Below are positions 7,840 through 16,260 of a DNA stretch of 49,467 nt, in pieces. The notes under the pieces were generated by a model. That model saw nothing but the letters and a program-made list of their open reading frames with translations. It searched no databases and had not been told where the DNA came from. Where the stretch lies: assembly GCA_937911745.1 (NCBI GenBank), contig CALDPX010000021.1, positions 1 to 49,467 of the forward strand, written 5' to 3'. Numbering within the stretch: the first letter of the stretch is position 1; the number at the start of each line of letters is the position of its first letter. Both the position numbers and the translations under genes were made by a program. The stretch is from an uncultured Alistipes sp. (lineage in GTDB: Bacteria; Bacteroidota; Bacteroidia; Bacteroidales; Rikenellaceae).

Positions 7840-9447
7840 ATGGCAAACGAAACACGATACAAAAAGGGGAAAAACGAAGAGGCATACAAGGCTGTAACCG
7901 AGGTGCAGGGCAGAGTTCTGCCCCACGCTTTGGACTTGGAGGAGGCTGTACTCGGTGCACTGATGCTCGAAAAGGATGGCATCATCACCGTTCAGGACTA
8001 CCTTTCGGGAGCAGCTTTTTATAGCGAGGCTCACCGCATAGTCTATGAGGCAATAGAGCGACTCTCGCAGGAACTCAAACCCATCGACCTTCTGACCGTC
8101 ACCGAGAAACTCAAACAAGAGGGACAACTCAAAGCCATTGGCGGTGCTCCTTTTCTTGCACGACTGACACAGAAAGTGGCTTCGGCTGCCAACCTCGAAT
8201 ACCACGCCACGATTGTGGCTCAGAAATATGTACAGAGGGAACTCATACGCGCCTCGGACGAAATTCTGCAACGCTCGTTTGACGAGTCGAAAGACCTTTC
8301 GGACCTACTGAACTTTGCCGAGCAGGAGATTTTCAAGGTTGCCGAAGGTCACATCTCCAAGGAGGTGCAGTCTTCGAGCAACATCCTCAGGGAAACTATG
8401 CGACTGATTGAGGAGGCGAGCAAGAAGGGTGGCAAAATCAATGGCGTGCCTACGGGCTTCCGCGACTTGGACAAACTGACGCTCGGCTGGCAGCCCTCGG
8501 ATATGATTATCATTGCTGCACGTCCCTCGATGGGTAAGACCGCCTTTGTGCTCTCTATGGCTCGCAACATTGCCGTAGATGAGCAGAAGCCCGTTGCATT
8601 CTTCTCGTTGGAGATGAGCGCAACGCAACTTATGATGCGTCTGTTGGTGGCAGAGGCTCAGCTCGACTCGCGCGATGTGCGTAGTGGTAGGCTTACTCCC
8701 GAGCAATGGTCGCACTTGGAGAAGTCGGCAAAACCCCTCTCGGAGGCTCCTTTGTTCATTGACGACACACCCGCACTGCCCGTTACGGAATTCCGCTCGA
8801 AGGTGCGCAAACTCAAAGCACAGCACGACATCCAACTTGTCATCATCGACTACCTGCAACTTATGACGGGTCCTCAGGATACCAAAGGCAACCGCGAGCA
8901 GGAGGTGGCTTACATCTCGCGCACGCTCAAAGCCATTGCCAAGGAACTCAACATACCCATCATCGCCCTCTCGCAGTTAAACCGTTCGGTGGAGTCGCAG
9001 GGAGGTAGCAAACGTCCTCAACTCTCCAATCTTCGCGAGAGTGGCGCCATCGAGCAGGATGCCGATATTGTAGCCTTCATCCACCGTCCCGAGTACTATG
9101 GACTTATGCAGTTGGAGGACGGCACTACGACCAAAAACCTTGCTGAGATTATCGTTGCCAAGCACCGTAATGGTGCTACGGACACCATCCGTATGAAGTT
9201 CCTCAACGATTTTGCACAGTTCTGCGACTTCGATCCGCTTGCCGGAGGCGGTTTCTCGGGCGAGAGAGAATTTGGTAGCGCGATAGATGGCGGAGGCTTT
9301 GAGATGGCTGGCGGCGGAGGCTTTGGCGGTGGCGGAGATTTTGACTCGGCAGCCGATGATTTCGCCCTACCTCCAAGCCCTACGGGTGCTGACGGCTCGA
9401 AGGCAAGGGGCTCAGCAATGAGCACCTCGGAAGAGGCTCCTTTTTAG
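7840..9447 (+). CDS. dnaB: Replicative DNA helicase
   Basis: Hexameric 5'-3' helicase that unwinds DNA at the replication fork and recruits primase. 535 residues: N-terminal helical domain (about 25-130, opening HALDLEEAVLGALM), linker, then a RecA-type ATPase core with Walker A ARPSMGKT (227-234), Walker B LVIIDYLQLM, and LSQLNRSVE / LRESGAIEQDAD segments. The last ~90 residues are a Gly/Ser/Asp-rich tail (GGGGFGGGGDF) that looks disordered, a feature seen in some Bacteroidales DnaB. The start ATG at 7840 is 6 nt after ygiQ. No intein is present. Confidence 0.95.
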   Translation: MANETRYKKGKNEEAYKAVTEVQGRVLPHALDLEEAVLGALMLEKDGIITVQDYLSGAAFYSEAHRIVYEAIERLSQELKPIDLLTVTEKLKQEGQLKAIGGAPFLARLTQKVASAANLEYHATIVAQKYVQRELIRASDEILQRSFDESKDLSDLLNFAEQEIFKVAEGHISKEVQSSSNILRETMRLIEEASKKGGKINGVPTGFRDLDKLTLGWQPSDMIIIAARPSMGKTAFVLSMARNIAVDEQKPVAFFSLEMSATQLMMRLLVAEAQLDSRDVRSGRLTPEQWSHLEKSAKPLSEAPLFIDDTPALPVTEFRSKVRKLKAQHDIQLVIIDYLQLMTGPQDTKGNREQEVAYISRTLKAIAKELNIPIIALSQLNRSVESQGGSKRPQLSNLRESGAIEQDADIVAFIHRPEYYGLMQLEDGTTTKNLAEIIVAKHRNGATDTIRMKFLNDFAQFCDFDPLAGGGFSGEREFGSAIDGGGFEMAGGGGFGGGGDFDSAADDFALPPSPTGADGSKARGSAMSTSEEAPF

Positions 9448-9480
9448 AATTGAGAGTTGAGAATTGAGAATTGAGAATTA
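9447..9480. repeat. Heptad repeat (GAATTGA type) after dnaB
   Basis: Units GAATTGA/GAGTTGA repeated directly after the dnaB stop (TAG). Because 7 is not a multiple of 3, the tract contains TGA in all three frames. Confidence 0.85.
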
Positions 9481-9495
9481 ACTCAACATAGAACA

Positions 9496-9617
9496 GCGGG
9501 TGCGATATGTGAGGCAAGTTCAAGGCTTGCGATGGGCGAGAAACCGGAGTTTGCTCCTCGCAAATGAGGATTTCGAGCACGAGCATAACGCAGAAATTGT
9601 CCACAGAGCGCAGCCGC
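9496..9617. repeat. Nested-palindrome element, copy B
   Basis: Outer arms 9496-9515 and 9599-9617 pair (GTGAGGCAA with TTGTCCAC). The conserved core GGAGTTTGC...GCAAATGAGGA is at 9546-9570, with inner GCGAGAAA / TTTCGAGC arms. It lies between dnaB and comM, 8 nt before the comM ATG, and is open in the comM frame. Confidence 0.75.
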
Positions 9618-9625
9618 ATAAAGTT

Positions 9626-11179
9626 ATGGCTTTTAGGAGAGTATATAGTTCAGCGTTGGTGGGAATCAATGCCATCACAGTGGAGGTCGAGGCAAATGTC
9701 TCGCCAGGAATAGGTATGTATTTGGTGGGACTGCCGGATAGTGCCGTCAAGGAGAGCCACGAGCGTATTCGCTCCGCCTTCGAGAATAGCGGATTGAGGA
9801 TGGTGGGCAAAAAAACCATCGTAAATCTCGCTCCTGCCGACCTGAAAAAGGAGGGCTCATCGCTCGATTTGCCCATAGCCATTGCGATGTTGGCGGCAAC
9901 CGAACAGGTGGCAAATGAGAATATAGGCGAGTGGGTAATTATGGGCGAGTTGTCGCTCGATGGCACCGTAAAGCCCATAAAGGGTGCTCTACCGGTGGCT
10001 ATTGAGGCTTTGGCAAAAGGTTTTAGGGGCGTGATACTCCCCAAAGAGAATGCCAATGAGGCGGCAGTTGTAGAGGGTTTGGAGGTTATTGGAGTAGGCT
10101 CCTTGAAGGAGGCTGTCGATTTCCTCAATGGAGAGCTTCACATCTTACCCACCAAGGTCGCAACCGAACTGCTCTTTGTGGAGCGTGCCAACCGCTATGG
10201 CGAGGACTTTTCGGATGTTAAGGGACAGGAGTACGTCAAGCGTGCTTTGGAGGTTGCGGCAGCAGGCGGTCACAACATTGTGATGATTGGTGCTCCGGGC
10301 TCGGGCAAGACTATGCTCGCCCGTAGGATGCCTACGATTATGCCTCCTTTGTCGCTCGAAGAGGCTCTCGAAACCACCAAGATACACTCCGTAGCAGGCA
10401 AACTCGGCAGCGAGAAGGGACTCCTCACACGCCGTCCGTTCCGTGCGCCCCACCACTTGGCTTCGGCAGTGGCTATGGTGGGCGGAGGCAGCAACCCTCA
10501 GCCTGGTGAGATATCGCTCGCCCACAATGGCATACTCTTCCTCGATGAGCTGCCCGAGTTTGGCAGGTCCATATTGGAGGTTATGCGTCAGCCGTTGGAG
10601 GACAAAGTGGTGACCGTTGCGAGGGCTAAATACTCGGTGGTCTATCCTGCCAACTTTATGCTTGTAGCATCGATGAACCCCTGCCCTTGTGGCTACTACA
10701 ACCACCCCACCAAGGAGTGCAACTGTTCGCGCTACGCTGTGGAGAAGTATATAAACAAAATCTCGGGTCCCCTGATGGACCGTATTGACATACAAATTGA
10801 GGTTACACCCGTAGAGTACGACCAAATGCAGGAGCGTCAGCCTGCCGAGCCCAGCAGTGCCATTCGCCAAAGGGTTATTGCCGCCAGAGAGCGTCAGCAG
10901 AGGCGTTTTGAGGGCATCGAGGGCGTATTTACGAACGCTATGATGAATAGTGCTATGATTGCCGAGTTCTGCCCTCTGGACGAGCAGTGTGGCGCACTGC
11001 TCGGCAGGGCTATGGAGCGACTGTCGCTCTCGGCAAGGGCTTACAACCGCATCATAAAGGTCGCCCGCACCATTGCCGACCTCGAAGGAGCCGAACAAAT
11101 CAACTCCTCGCACATTGCCGAGGCTATCGGCTACCGCAACTTGGACCGCGAGAATTGGGGCGTGAGAGTTGAGAATTGA
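9626..11179 (+). CDS. comM: ComM/YifB family Mg-chelatase-like AAA+ ATPase
   Basis: 517 residues from ATG 9626 (MAFRRVYSSALVGINAI), the conserved family start. The open frame extends 42 codons further up, but that stretch is entirely the nested-palindrome repeat. Domains: N-terminal ChlI-like domain (PGIGMYLVGLPDSAVKESHERI), AAA+ core with Walker A GAPGSGKT (222-229) and ILFLDELPEF, then a Cys segment (CPCGYYNHPTKECNC) and a C-terminal Mg-chelatase domain. In Vibrio and Haemophilus, ComM is a branch-migration helicase aiding integration of transformed DNA, and a similar role is inferred. comEC follows 62 nt downstream. The last residues (VRVEN) and the stop TGA are encoded by a heptad repeat. 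Confidence 0.92.
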   Translation: MAFRRVYSSALVGINAITVEVEANVSPGIGMYLVGLPDSAVKESHERIRSAFENSGLRMVGKKTIVNLAPADLKKEGSSLDLPIAIAMLAATEQVANENIGEWVIMGELSLDGTVKPIKGALPVAIEALAKGFRGVILPKENANEAAVVEGLEVIGVGSLKEAVDFLNGELHILPTKVATELLFVERANRYGEDFSDVKGQEYVKRALEVAAAGGHNIVMIGAPGSGKTMLARRMPTIMPPLSLEEALETTKIHSVAGKLGSEKGLLTRRPFRAPHHLASAVAMVGGGSNPQPGEISLAHNGILFLDELPEFGRSILEVMRQPLEDKVVTVARAKYSVVYPANFMLVASMNPCPCGYYNHPTKECNCSRYAVEKYINKISGPLMDRIDIQIEVTPVEYDQMQERQPAEPSSAIRQRVIAARERQQRRFEGIEGVFTNAMMNSAMIAEFCPLDEQCGALLGRAMERLSLSARAYNRIIKVARTIADLEGAEQINSSHIAEAIGYRNLDRENWGVRVEN

Positions 11180-11199
11180 GAATTGAGAATTGAGAATTA
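11165..11199. repeat. Heptad repeat over the comM stop
   Basis: GAGAGTT then GAGAATT units. They supply the last two or three codons and the TGA stop of comM. Confidence 0.85.
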
Positions 11200-11241
11200 A
11201 TGTGCGCCTATGGCGCATATTTTTTAATCCTACACTACCCT

Positions 11242-12702
11242 ATGCAAAAACTACCTCCTTTTCTAAGAATCTTGCCACTTGCGATTGCGGGCATACTCTT
11301 GGGGGAGGTTGTCGCCATAGAGGTATGGTGGGTGGCGGTGGGTGCTACGCTCTCTTCGGTGCTTGGTTACACTTGGCGCCGCAAGTGGCAGGGCGAAGTA
11401 TATATAGCCCTCTCCATACTCCTTTGGGCTATGTGCGCCACCGAAATACGCACTCCTCAGACCACGCCTGAGCCCTCCTCTCCAACCGAACATATTGTTA
11501 CTATCTCCACCACACCCCATACTTCGGGACGTTGGCAACGCTGCGAAGCCACAACAGAGTGGTGTGGCAGACGAGCCAAAATCCAACTCCGAGCAGACAC
11601 CTCACTATACATTTCGCTCGGCGAAAGGGGCACGGCAATTGGCTATCTGAACCCTCTGCCCGAGGGCTCCTATGGCAATCTTATGAGGCGCAGGGGTTTC
11701 GTGGGCACCCTATACCTCACTCACCCTGCCGATTGGCACGCCACAGACACTATATCAACACCTCTCATTGCTGCACGCAGAGTGCAACATACTCTCACAA
11801 GTCGTATAGAGCGCTTGGGCTTGGGAAGTGACGAGGAGGCTGTTGTAAGTGCTATGCTCTTGGGCGAGAGGAGTGGCATTAGCCCCTCACTCCGCAAGGC
11901 TTACTCCCGTTCGGGGGCTTCTCACATCCTCGCCATATCGGGACTCCACGTCGGCATTGTGGCGATGCTTGTGTGGTGGCTATGCGGACTACTGCCCATT
12001 GTTGGGCGCAGAGGGCACATAGTACGCAACTGCATAGCCTCGGTAGTTATGGTCATCTATGCTGTTATTTGCGGTTTGTCGCCCTCGGTAGTGAGAGCAA
12101 CCATTATGTTTGTGGTGGCACAGATGGCTCTCGGATATGGTACCTCGCGAAATACGATGAATACACTGTGCGGCGCAGTGACAATAATGCTACTCTTAAA
12201 CCCCAACAACCTCTTCGACATCAGTTTCCAGATGTCGGTGGTGGCTGTGGCGGGTATCTTGGTGGGCTATCGCCCCTTGAACGACTACTTTGGCGGCAGG
12301 GAGCACCAAACACTGCTCACTCCTCTACTCGGAGTGGTCATCGTGGGTTTGTGCTCCACCTTTGCCACACTTCCCTTAGTCGCCCACACATTCTCCACCA
12401 TAAGCCTTGTAGGCATTTTTCTCAACCCTATTGTGATACTTACTGCCGAAATTATTGTGATGGGAGGATTAATTTGGGTATCTTTGCCCTTTGAGTGGCT
12501 GCAACCTATTGCCAAGTGGGTGATTGGAGGTGCTGCCGAGGTGCAAAACAGAGCCGTAGAGTATGCCTCGGGGCTCTCGTGGTCGGCTGTGGAGTGCCAG
12601 GTGCCACTGTGGGTAACACTCTTAGCCTATGGTGCAATGTTAGTAGCCGTTGTTGTAGCCTCACAATGGAAAGAGCGTAAAAGATGGAAAATGGAGATTT
12701 AA
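11242..12702 (+). CDS. comEC: ComEC/Rec2-family DNA-uptake membrane channel (short form)
   Basis: 486 residues from ATG 11242 (MQKLPPFLRILPLAIAGILLG), where the first membrane helix begins. Upstream in-frame starts would precede it with repeat-derived residues. An N-terminal DUF4131-like region (helices plus an OB-like segment) precedes the Competence domain, whose signature SHILAISGLHVG (SGLHVG 233-238) is intact, followed by about seven hydrophobic helices. The C-terminal metallo-beta-lactamase nuclease domain of Bacillus ComEC is absent, as in many Bacteroidota. The predicted role is passage of single-stranded DNA across the inner membrane. Placement right after comM supports a transformation module. 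It overlaps the next gene by 19 nt. Confidence 0.88.
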   Translation: MQKLPPFLRILPLAIAGILLGEVVAIEVWWVAVGATLSSVLGYTWRRKWQGEVYIALSILLWAMCATEIRTPQTTPEPSSPTEHIVTISTTPHTSGRWQRCEATTEWCGRRAKIQLRADTSLYISLGERGTAIGYLNPLPEGSYGNLMRRRGFVGTLYLTHPADWHATDTISTPLIAARRVQHTLTSRIERLGLGSDEEAVVSAMLLGERSGISPSLRKAYSRSGASHILAISGLHVGIVAMLVWWLCGLLPIVGRRGHIVRNCIASVVMVIYAVICGLSPSVVRATIMFVVAQMALGYGTSRNTMNTLCGAVTIMLLLNPNNLFDISFQMSVVAVAGILVGYRPLNDYFGGREHQTLLTPLLGVVIVGLCSTFATLPLVAHTFSTISLVGIFLNPIVILTAEIIVMGGLIWVSLPFEWLQPIAKWVIGGAAEVQNRAVEYASGLSWSAVECQVPLWVTLLAYGAMLVAVVVASQWKERKRWKMEI

Positions 12703-13838
12703 GCATACTTTTAAGCCCCGAATTTGGGCAGGAGGTGGAGCGCAACCTCACGCGAGAGCCAAACGCTATCGCTCTGGATAGGCGTGTGCCCAATGCTCGT
12801 CTTGTGGCTACCCAGGTAAAGTATCTCCAAAGGGCAATGAAGAAACTCCCCTCCTACTACGCCGCACGCGCCATACTGCCCTCGCTTGCCTTCGAGCAGT
12901 CGAGTAGCGAGGAGTGTGCCGCCCACAAACCATTTTCGGGCTCGCTGGCGGTGGATTTGACCTGTGGATTGGGCGTTGATACTCTCTACCTCTCCAAGCG
13001 TTTCGAGCGTGTGGTGGCAATAGAGCGCAACTGCGAGTTGGCAGCCATAACACGCCACAATCTCTCGCTTATGGGCGCACGGAATGTGGAGGTTGTGTGT
13101 GGCAATTCGGAGGAGTACCTTGCGACTCTCGCGCACGCCGACCTCATCTATGCCGACCCCGACAGGCGCAGTGCTGAGGGCAAGAAGATGGTCTGCTTGG
13201 AGGACTGTTCGCCCAACATTGCCGCCCTACTGCCTCTGCTCCGAGAAAAAACCGACCGCATTGTCGTGAAACTCTCGCCTATGTTCGACACCACAGAGGC
13301 TTTGGTGGCTTTCGGCAAGGGGGCAAGTGTGGAGGTGGTGTCGCTCGGTGGCGAGGTCAAGGAGGTGGTGGCAACGTGGAGCCGCGAGAGTACCGAGAGC
13401 CACATAACAGCCACAGCACTCGGCTTAGGGTCGTTCGGAGTTGCTGCCGAGCGCGAGAAATCCTCCACAGAGCACACTTTCAACCCCACACGCTACGGCT
13501 ATCTTGTGGTACCCGATGCTGCTCTACGCAAAGCGGGCGTAGTGTCAGAGTGGTGCAAGGCTGAGGGGCTCGACCACTACGGAGCCTACGCCTTTGCAAC
13601 CGAGAAACCTACAACCACTATGGGACACCTATATAATATAGAGCAGTGTCTACCATGGCAACCCAAAAGGCTCAAACCTCTCGTAGGGCGTACCATACAA
13701 GTCATCAGACACTCCTTTCCGCTCTCTACGGCTGCCATATGCAAGGCTCTGGGGGCAAAGGAGGGCAAAGGCGACAGGTGGGCTTTTGCCGAGATAGACC
13801 ACGACCTTTGGGCAATCAAGATAAACGAAACAAAATAA
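12684..13838 (+). CDS. Class I SAM-dependent methyltransferase with THUMP-like C-terminal domain
   Basis: 384 residues. The ATG overlaps the comEC 3' end by 19 nt, implying translational coupling. The AdoMet-binding motif is DLTCGLGVDTLYLS (91-104), then VVAIERN (acidic ribose contact) and ADLIYADPDRR (153-163), a family-specific motif of the Bacteroidales RsmD-like/THUMP-like group. The C-terminal ~100 residues (KRLKPLVGRTIQVIRHSFPLS...) fit the THUMP-like domain. The substrate is unknown; an rRNA or tRNA is likely from the domain pair. It is probably in one operon with comEC and kdsC (5-nt gap). Confidence 0.8.
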   Translation: MENGDLSILLSPEFGQEVERNLTREPNAIALDRRVPNARLVATQVKYLQRAMKKLPSYYAARAILPSLAFEQSSSEECAAHKPFSGSLAVDLTCGLGVDTLYLSKRFERVVAIERNCELAAITRHNLSLMGARNVEVVCGNSEEYLATLAHADLIYADPDRRSAEGKKMVCLEDCSPNIAALLPLLREKTDRIVVKLSPMFDTTEALVAFGKGASVEVVSLGGEVKEVVATWSRESTESHITATALGLGSFGVAAEREKSSTEHTFNPTRYGYLVVPDAALRKAGVVSEWCKAEGLDHYGAYAFATEKPTTTMGHLYNIEQCLPWQPKRLKPLVGRTIQVIRHSFPLSTAAICKALGAKEGKGDRWAFAEIDHDLWAIKINETK

Positions 13839-13843
13839 CGACT

Positions 13844-14389
13844 ATGGGAAACTTTAAGGAAGATATTGCAAAGGCTGAGGCTTTTGTATTCGATGTGGAT
13901 GGTGTCTTTACCGATGGAGGTATCATCCCTCTGGCAGATGGCGACTTCATCCGCAAGTACAACGCCAAAGATGGCTACGCCGTAGCCTACGCCATAAAGA
14001 TGGGCTATAAGGTCATTGTCATCAGCGGTGGCAGGGGCGCAATACTGCGAAAACGCTTCGAGCACTTTGGTGTCAAGGAACTCCACCTCGATGTTGCCGA
14101 TAAGTTGGGCTGTCTTGAAGAGGTAATCGCCCGCCTTGGGCTCAATCGCGAGAATGTTATCTTCGTGGGCGATGACATCCCCGACTTGGAGTGTATGAAG
14201 GCTGTGGGGCTCCCCGTAGCACCTGCCGATGCCGCCTGGGAGTGCATCGAGGCGGCTCGCTATGTGTCCGAGTTCGGTGGCGGCAAAGGCTGCGTGAGGG
14301 ATATTGTCGAACAGGTGCTCCGCGCCCACGGTAAATGGGCTCTCAACTCCGAGGGAGTGACCTGCTCAAAAGACGTTAAGAGCAATTAG
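13844..14389 (+). CDS. kdsC: KdsC-like HAD phosphatase (3-deoxy-D-manno-octulosonate 8-phosphate phosphatase)
   Basis: 181 residues from ATG 13844. HAD motif I FVFDVDGVFTDG has the nucleophile D17 and D19. Motif II is VIVISGGRG (S61), motif III Lys lies in VADKLG, and motif IV is VGDDIPDLECM. The C0 cap is minimal, as in KdsC tetramers. It hydrolyses KDO-8-P to KDO for the lipopolysaccharide inner core. Close homologues act on other nonulosonate phosphates, so the exact substrate is inferred. It starts 5 nt after the methyltransferase stop. The tail (KWALNSEGVTCSKDVKSN) extends past the usual end. Confidence 0.85.
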   Translation: MGNFKEDIAKAEAFVFDVDGVFTDGGIIPLADGDFIRKYNAKDGYAVAYAIKMGYKVIVISGGRGAILRKRFEHFGVKELHLDVADKLGCLEEVIARLGLNRENVIFVGDDIPDLECMKAVGLPVAPADAAWECIEAARYVSEFGGGKGCVRDIVEQVLRAHGKWALNSEGVTCSKDVKSN

Positions 14390-14552
14390 GCTGTGCCTAA
14401 TTTTTGTCCAACGTCTAACGTCCAACGTCTAATGGCGCGGGCGGGGAAGAATGCACTTTCTTCCCCGCCCGAGTCTTTAATAAGGGTGATGGGAGAAATG
14501 AGAGATACAGACCCATCAGTCGCTTCGCAGCACCCTCCCCTACCATAGGGGA

Positions 14553-14675
14553 GGGTTACAAGGGTTACAAGGGTTACAAGGGTTACAAGGATTACAAGGA
14601 TTACAAGGAGTCTTAGTATGCTACCCCTGCCACACCTATTACCCCTATTACCCCTGTTACCCCTATAACCCCTGT
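14553..14675. repeat. Two 9-bp tandem arrays
   Basis: The first array has about six units of GGGTTACAA, drifting to GGATTACAA (14554-14607). After an 18-bp spacer come about four units of ATTACCCCT (14630-14670). The second array is close to an inverted version of the first (TTACCC against GGGTTA-like), so the pair could fold back. Confidence 0.85.
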
Positions 14676-14685
14676 AAAACACCTC

Positions 14686-14731
14686 CCCCCTAATTCACGG
14701 GTATCTTTTTTAATACCCGTGAATTAGGGGG
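14686..14731. terminator. 19-bp perfect palindrome
   Basis: Arms 14686-14704 (CCCCCTAATTCACGGGTAT) and 14713-14731 with loop CTTTTTTA. It lies between convergent operons. No T-tract follows on +, so it is either a weak bidirectional terminator or a cruciform. Confidence 0.6.
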
Positions 14732-14762
14732 AGGGAGTCGTTAGACGTTAGACCCCAATCTC

Positions 14763-14863
14763 TGCGAGTGCATATCGTGGAGGAAATTTTGTGCCAAGCA
14801 AAAAGGCGAGTCCGCAGTTTGCTGGTCGAGAGCAGTAAAAATTCATAGAACGAGATGTATGCA
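14763..14863. repeat. Nested-palindrome element, hybrid copy F
   Basis: The left arm is of the TGCGAGTGCATATCGTG type (as in copy E), joined to an interior of the GGAGGAAATTTTGTGCC type. The segment 14779-14823 (45 bp) is identical to 14926-14970 of copy G. The right half is divergent (ACGAGATGTATGC). Confidence 0.65.
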
Positions 14864-15036
14864 AGGCAGGGTCGGAGCGACCCTTTTGTGCAGGGAATAC
14901 TCCCGACCGAAAAAACGATTTATGCGGAGGAAATTTTGTGCCAAGCAAAAAGGCGAGTCCGCAGTTTGCTTGACGCAAATGAGGAACTCGCCTATTGAAG
15001 TGCGGTGCAAAATTTACCCGCAGAAATCGTTTTTTA
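14863..15036. repeat. Nested-palindrome element, copy G, with upstream hairpin
   Basis: Hairpin GGGTCG-GAG-CGACCC (14869-14883) and a GGGA/TCCC hairpin precede the main element. Outer arms 14910-14942 and 15004-15035 pair over about 30 positions. Inner arms GGCGAGT/ACTCGCC (14952-14958, 14986-14992) enclose the core CCGCAGTTTGC...GCAAATGAGGA. The right arm ends at the stop codon of the minus-strand OadB-like gene. Confidence 0.8.
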
Positions 15037-16239
15037 GCCGAGGAAGCACAGCAAAATACCCGCCGCCACCGCCGAACCAATAACACCCGACACGTTGGCA
15101 CCCATAGCGTGCATCAGCAAGTAGTTGCTGGGGTTGGCTTTGAGACCCTCGTTCTGAGATACGCGGGCAGCCATAGGAACTGCCGACACACCTGCCGAAC
15201 CAATAAGGGGGTTAATCTTCTTACCCTCGGGCAAGAATACGTTCATAAGTTTTGCGAGCAGAACACCACCTGCCGTACCGCACGAGAATGCTACAATACC
15301 GAGAGCCAAGATACCAAGGGTCTTGAAGTTCAAGAAGGCATCGGCAGTGGCAGTAGCACCTACGGTAATACCGAGGAGGATAACCACGATGTTCATCAGC
15401 TCGTTCTGAACGGTCTTTGCCAGACGGTCCACAACACCGCACTCTTTCATAAGGTTACCGAGCATCAAGCAACCAATAAGAGGTGCTGCGCTGGGCAGGA
15501 TGAGGGCGATGATGATGGTGATAACAATGGGGAAGACAATCTTCTCGGTCTTGGATACCTGACGCAAAGTGGTCATCTTAATCTGGCGCTCCTTCTCGGT
15601 CGTCAGACCCCTCATAATGGGGGGCTGGATAACGGGCACGAGAGCCATATAGGAGTAGGCAGCGATAGCGATGGGACCCAACAACTCAGGAGCCAACTTC
15701 GAGGTGAGGTAGATGGAGGTAGGACCATCGGCACCACCGATGATACCAATCGAACCAGCCTGCTCGGGGGTAAAGCCCATAGCGTAAGCACCAATGAAGG
15801 TCATAAAGATACCAATCTGTGCAGCAGCACCCATCAAGAAACTCTTGGGGTTGGCAATCAGTGGACCAAAGTCGGTCATTGCGCCAACGCCAATGAAAAT
15901 CAAACAGGGATAGATGCCGAGTTTAACGCCCAGATAGAGAAAGTCCAAAAGACCGCCATCATTGGCGAGTTCCTCCCAGTGAACGTGACCTCCCGAGAAG
16001 AGTTCCGAGTGGAACATCTCGGCACCGGGAAGGTTCGTGAGAAGCATACCGAAAGCGATGGGAAGCAGCAGCAAAGGCTCATACTGCTTCTTGATGGCGA
16101 GGTAGAGGAGGAAGCAAGCGAGTGCCAACATCACAAGGCACTTCCAGCCGCCAGCCTCAACGAACATCATATAGATACCCGACGATTGGAGGAAATCTAC
16201 GATGCTCTCGCCTACGAACGAAGAAAGGAATGTAGTCAT
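15034..16239 (-). CDS. mmdB: Na+-pumping decarboxylase beta subunit (OadB/MmdB/GcdB family)
   Basis: 401 residues, inner-membrane subunit that decarboxylates carboxybiotin and exports Na+. About ten hydrophobic segments are visible. The diagnostic GGADGPTSIYLTSKLAPELLG motif holds the essential Asp (D171), with VGAMTDFGPL and NPLIGSAGVSAVPMAARVSQ also matching the family. It is last in the minus-strand set mce, mmdA, OadG-like, biotin carrier, OadB. Given that context the substrate is methylmalonyl-CoA rather than oxaloacetate. The 3' end coincides with the edge of a nested palindrome. Confidence 0.93.
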   Translation of the reverse strand: MTTFLSSFVGESIVDFLQSSGIYMMFVEAGGWKCLVMLALACFLLYLAIKKQYEPLLLLPIAFGMLLTNLPGAEMFHSELFSGGHVHWEELANDGGLLDFLYLGVKLGIYPCLIFIGVGAMTDFGPLIANPKSFLMGAAAQIGIFMTFIGAYAMGFTPEQAGSIGIIGGADGPTSIYLTSKLAPELLGPIAIAAYSYMALVPVIQPPIMRGLTTEKERQIKMTTLRQVSKTEKIVFPIVITIIIALILPSAAPLIGCLMLGNLMKECGVVDRLAKTVQNELMNIVVILLGITVGATATADAFLNFKTLGILALGIVAFSCGTAGGVLLAKLMNVFLPEGKKINPLIGSAGVSAVPMAARVSQNEGLKANPSNYLLMHAMGANVSGVIGSAVAAGILLCFLG

Positions 16240-16260
16240 ATCTCTGTCTCCTTTACTTTA

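Larger units (their letters stand above)
14390..14762. repeat. Repeat-filled gap between kdsC and the mmd operon
   Basis: No gene. In order it holds heptads of the AACGTCT type (14408-14431), a two-hairpin repeat with CACCCTCCCCT/AGGGGAGGGT (14509-14556), two 9-bp tandem arrays (14553-14675), a 19-bp perfect palindrome (14686-14731) and TTAGACG heptads (14739-14752). Confidence 0.8.

Noticed and set aside
9500..9625. 42-codon N-terminal extension of ComM
   Set aside because: It consists wholly of nested-palindrome repeat DNA; the family start is MAFRRVYSS at 9626.
14553..14675. CRISPR array
   Set aside because: Units are 9 bp in direct contact without spacers, and no cas genes are near.
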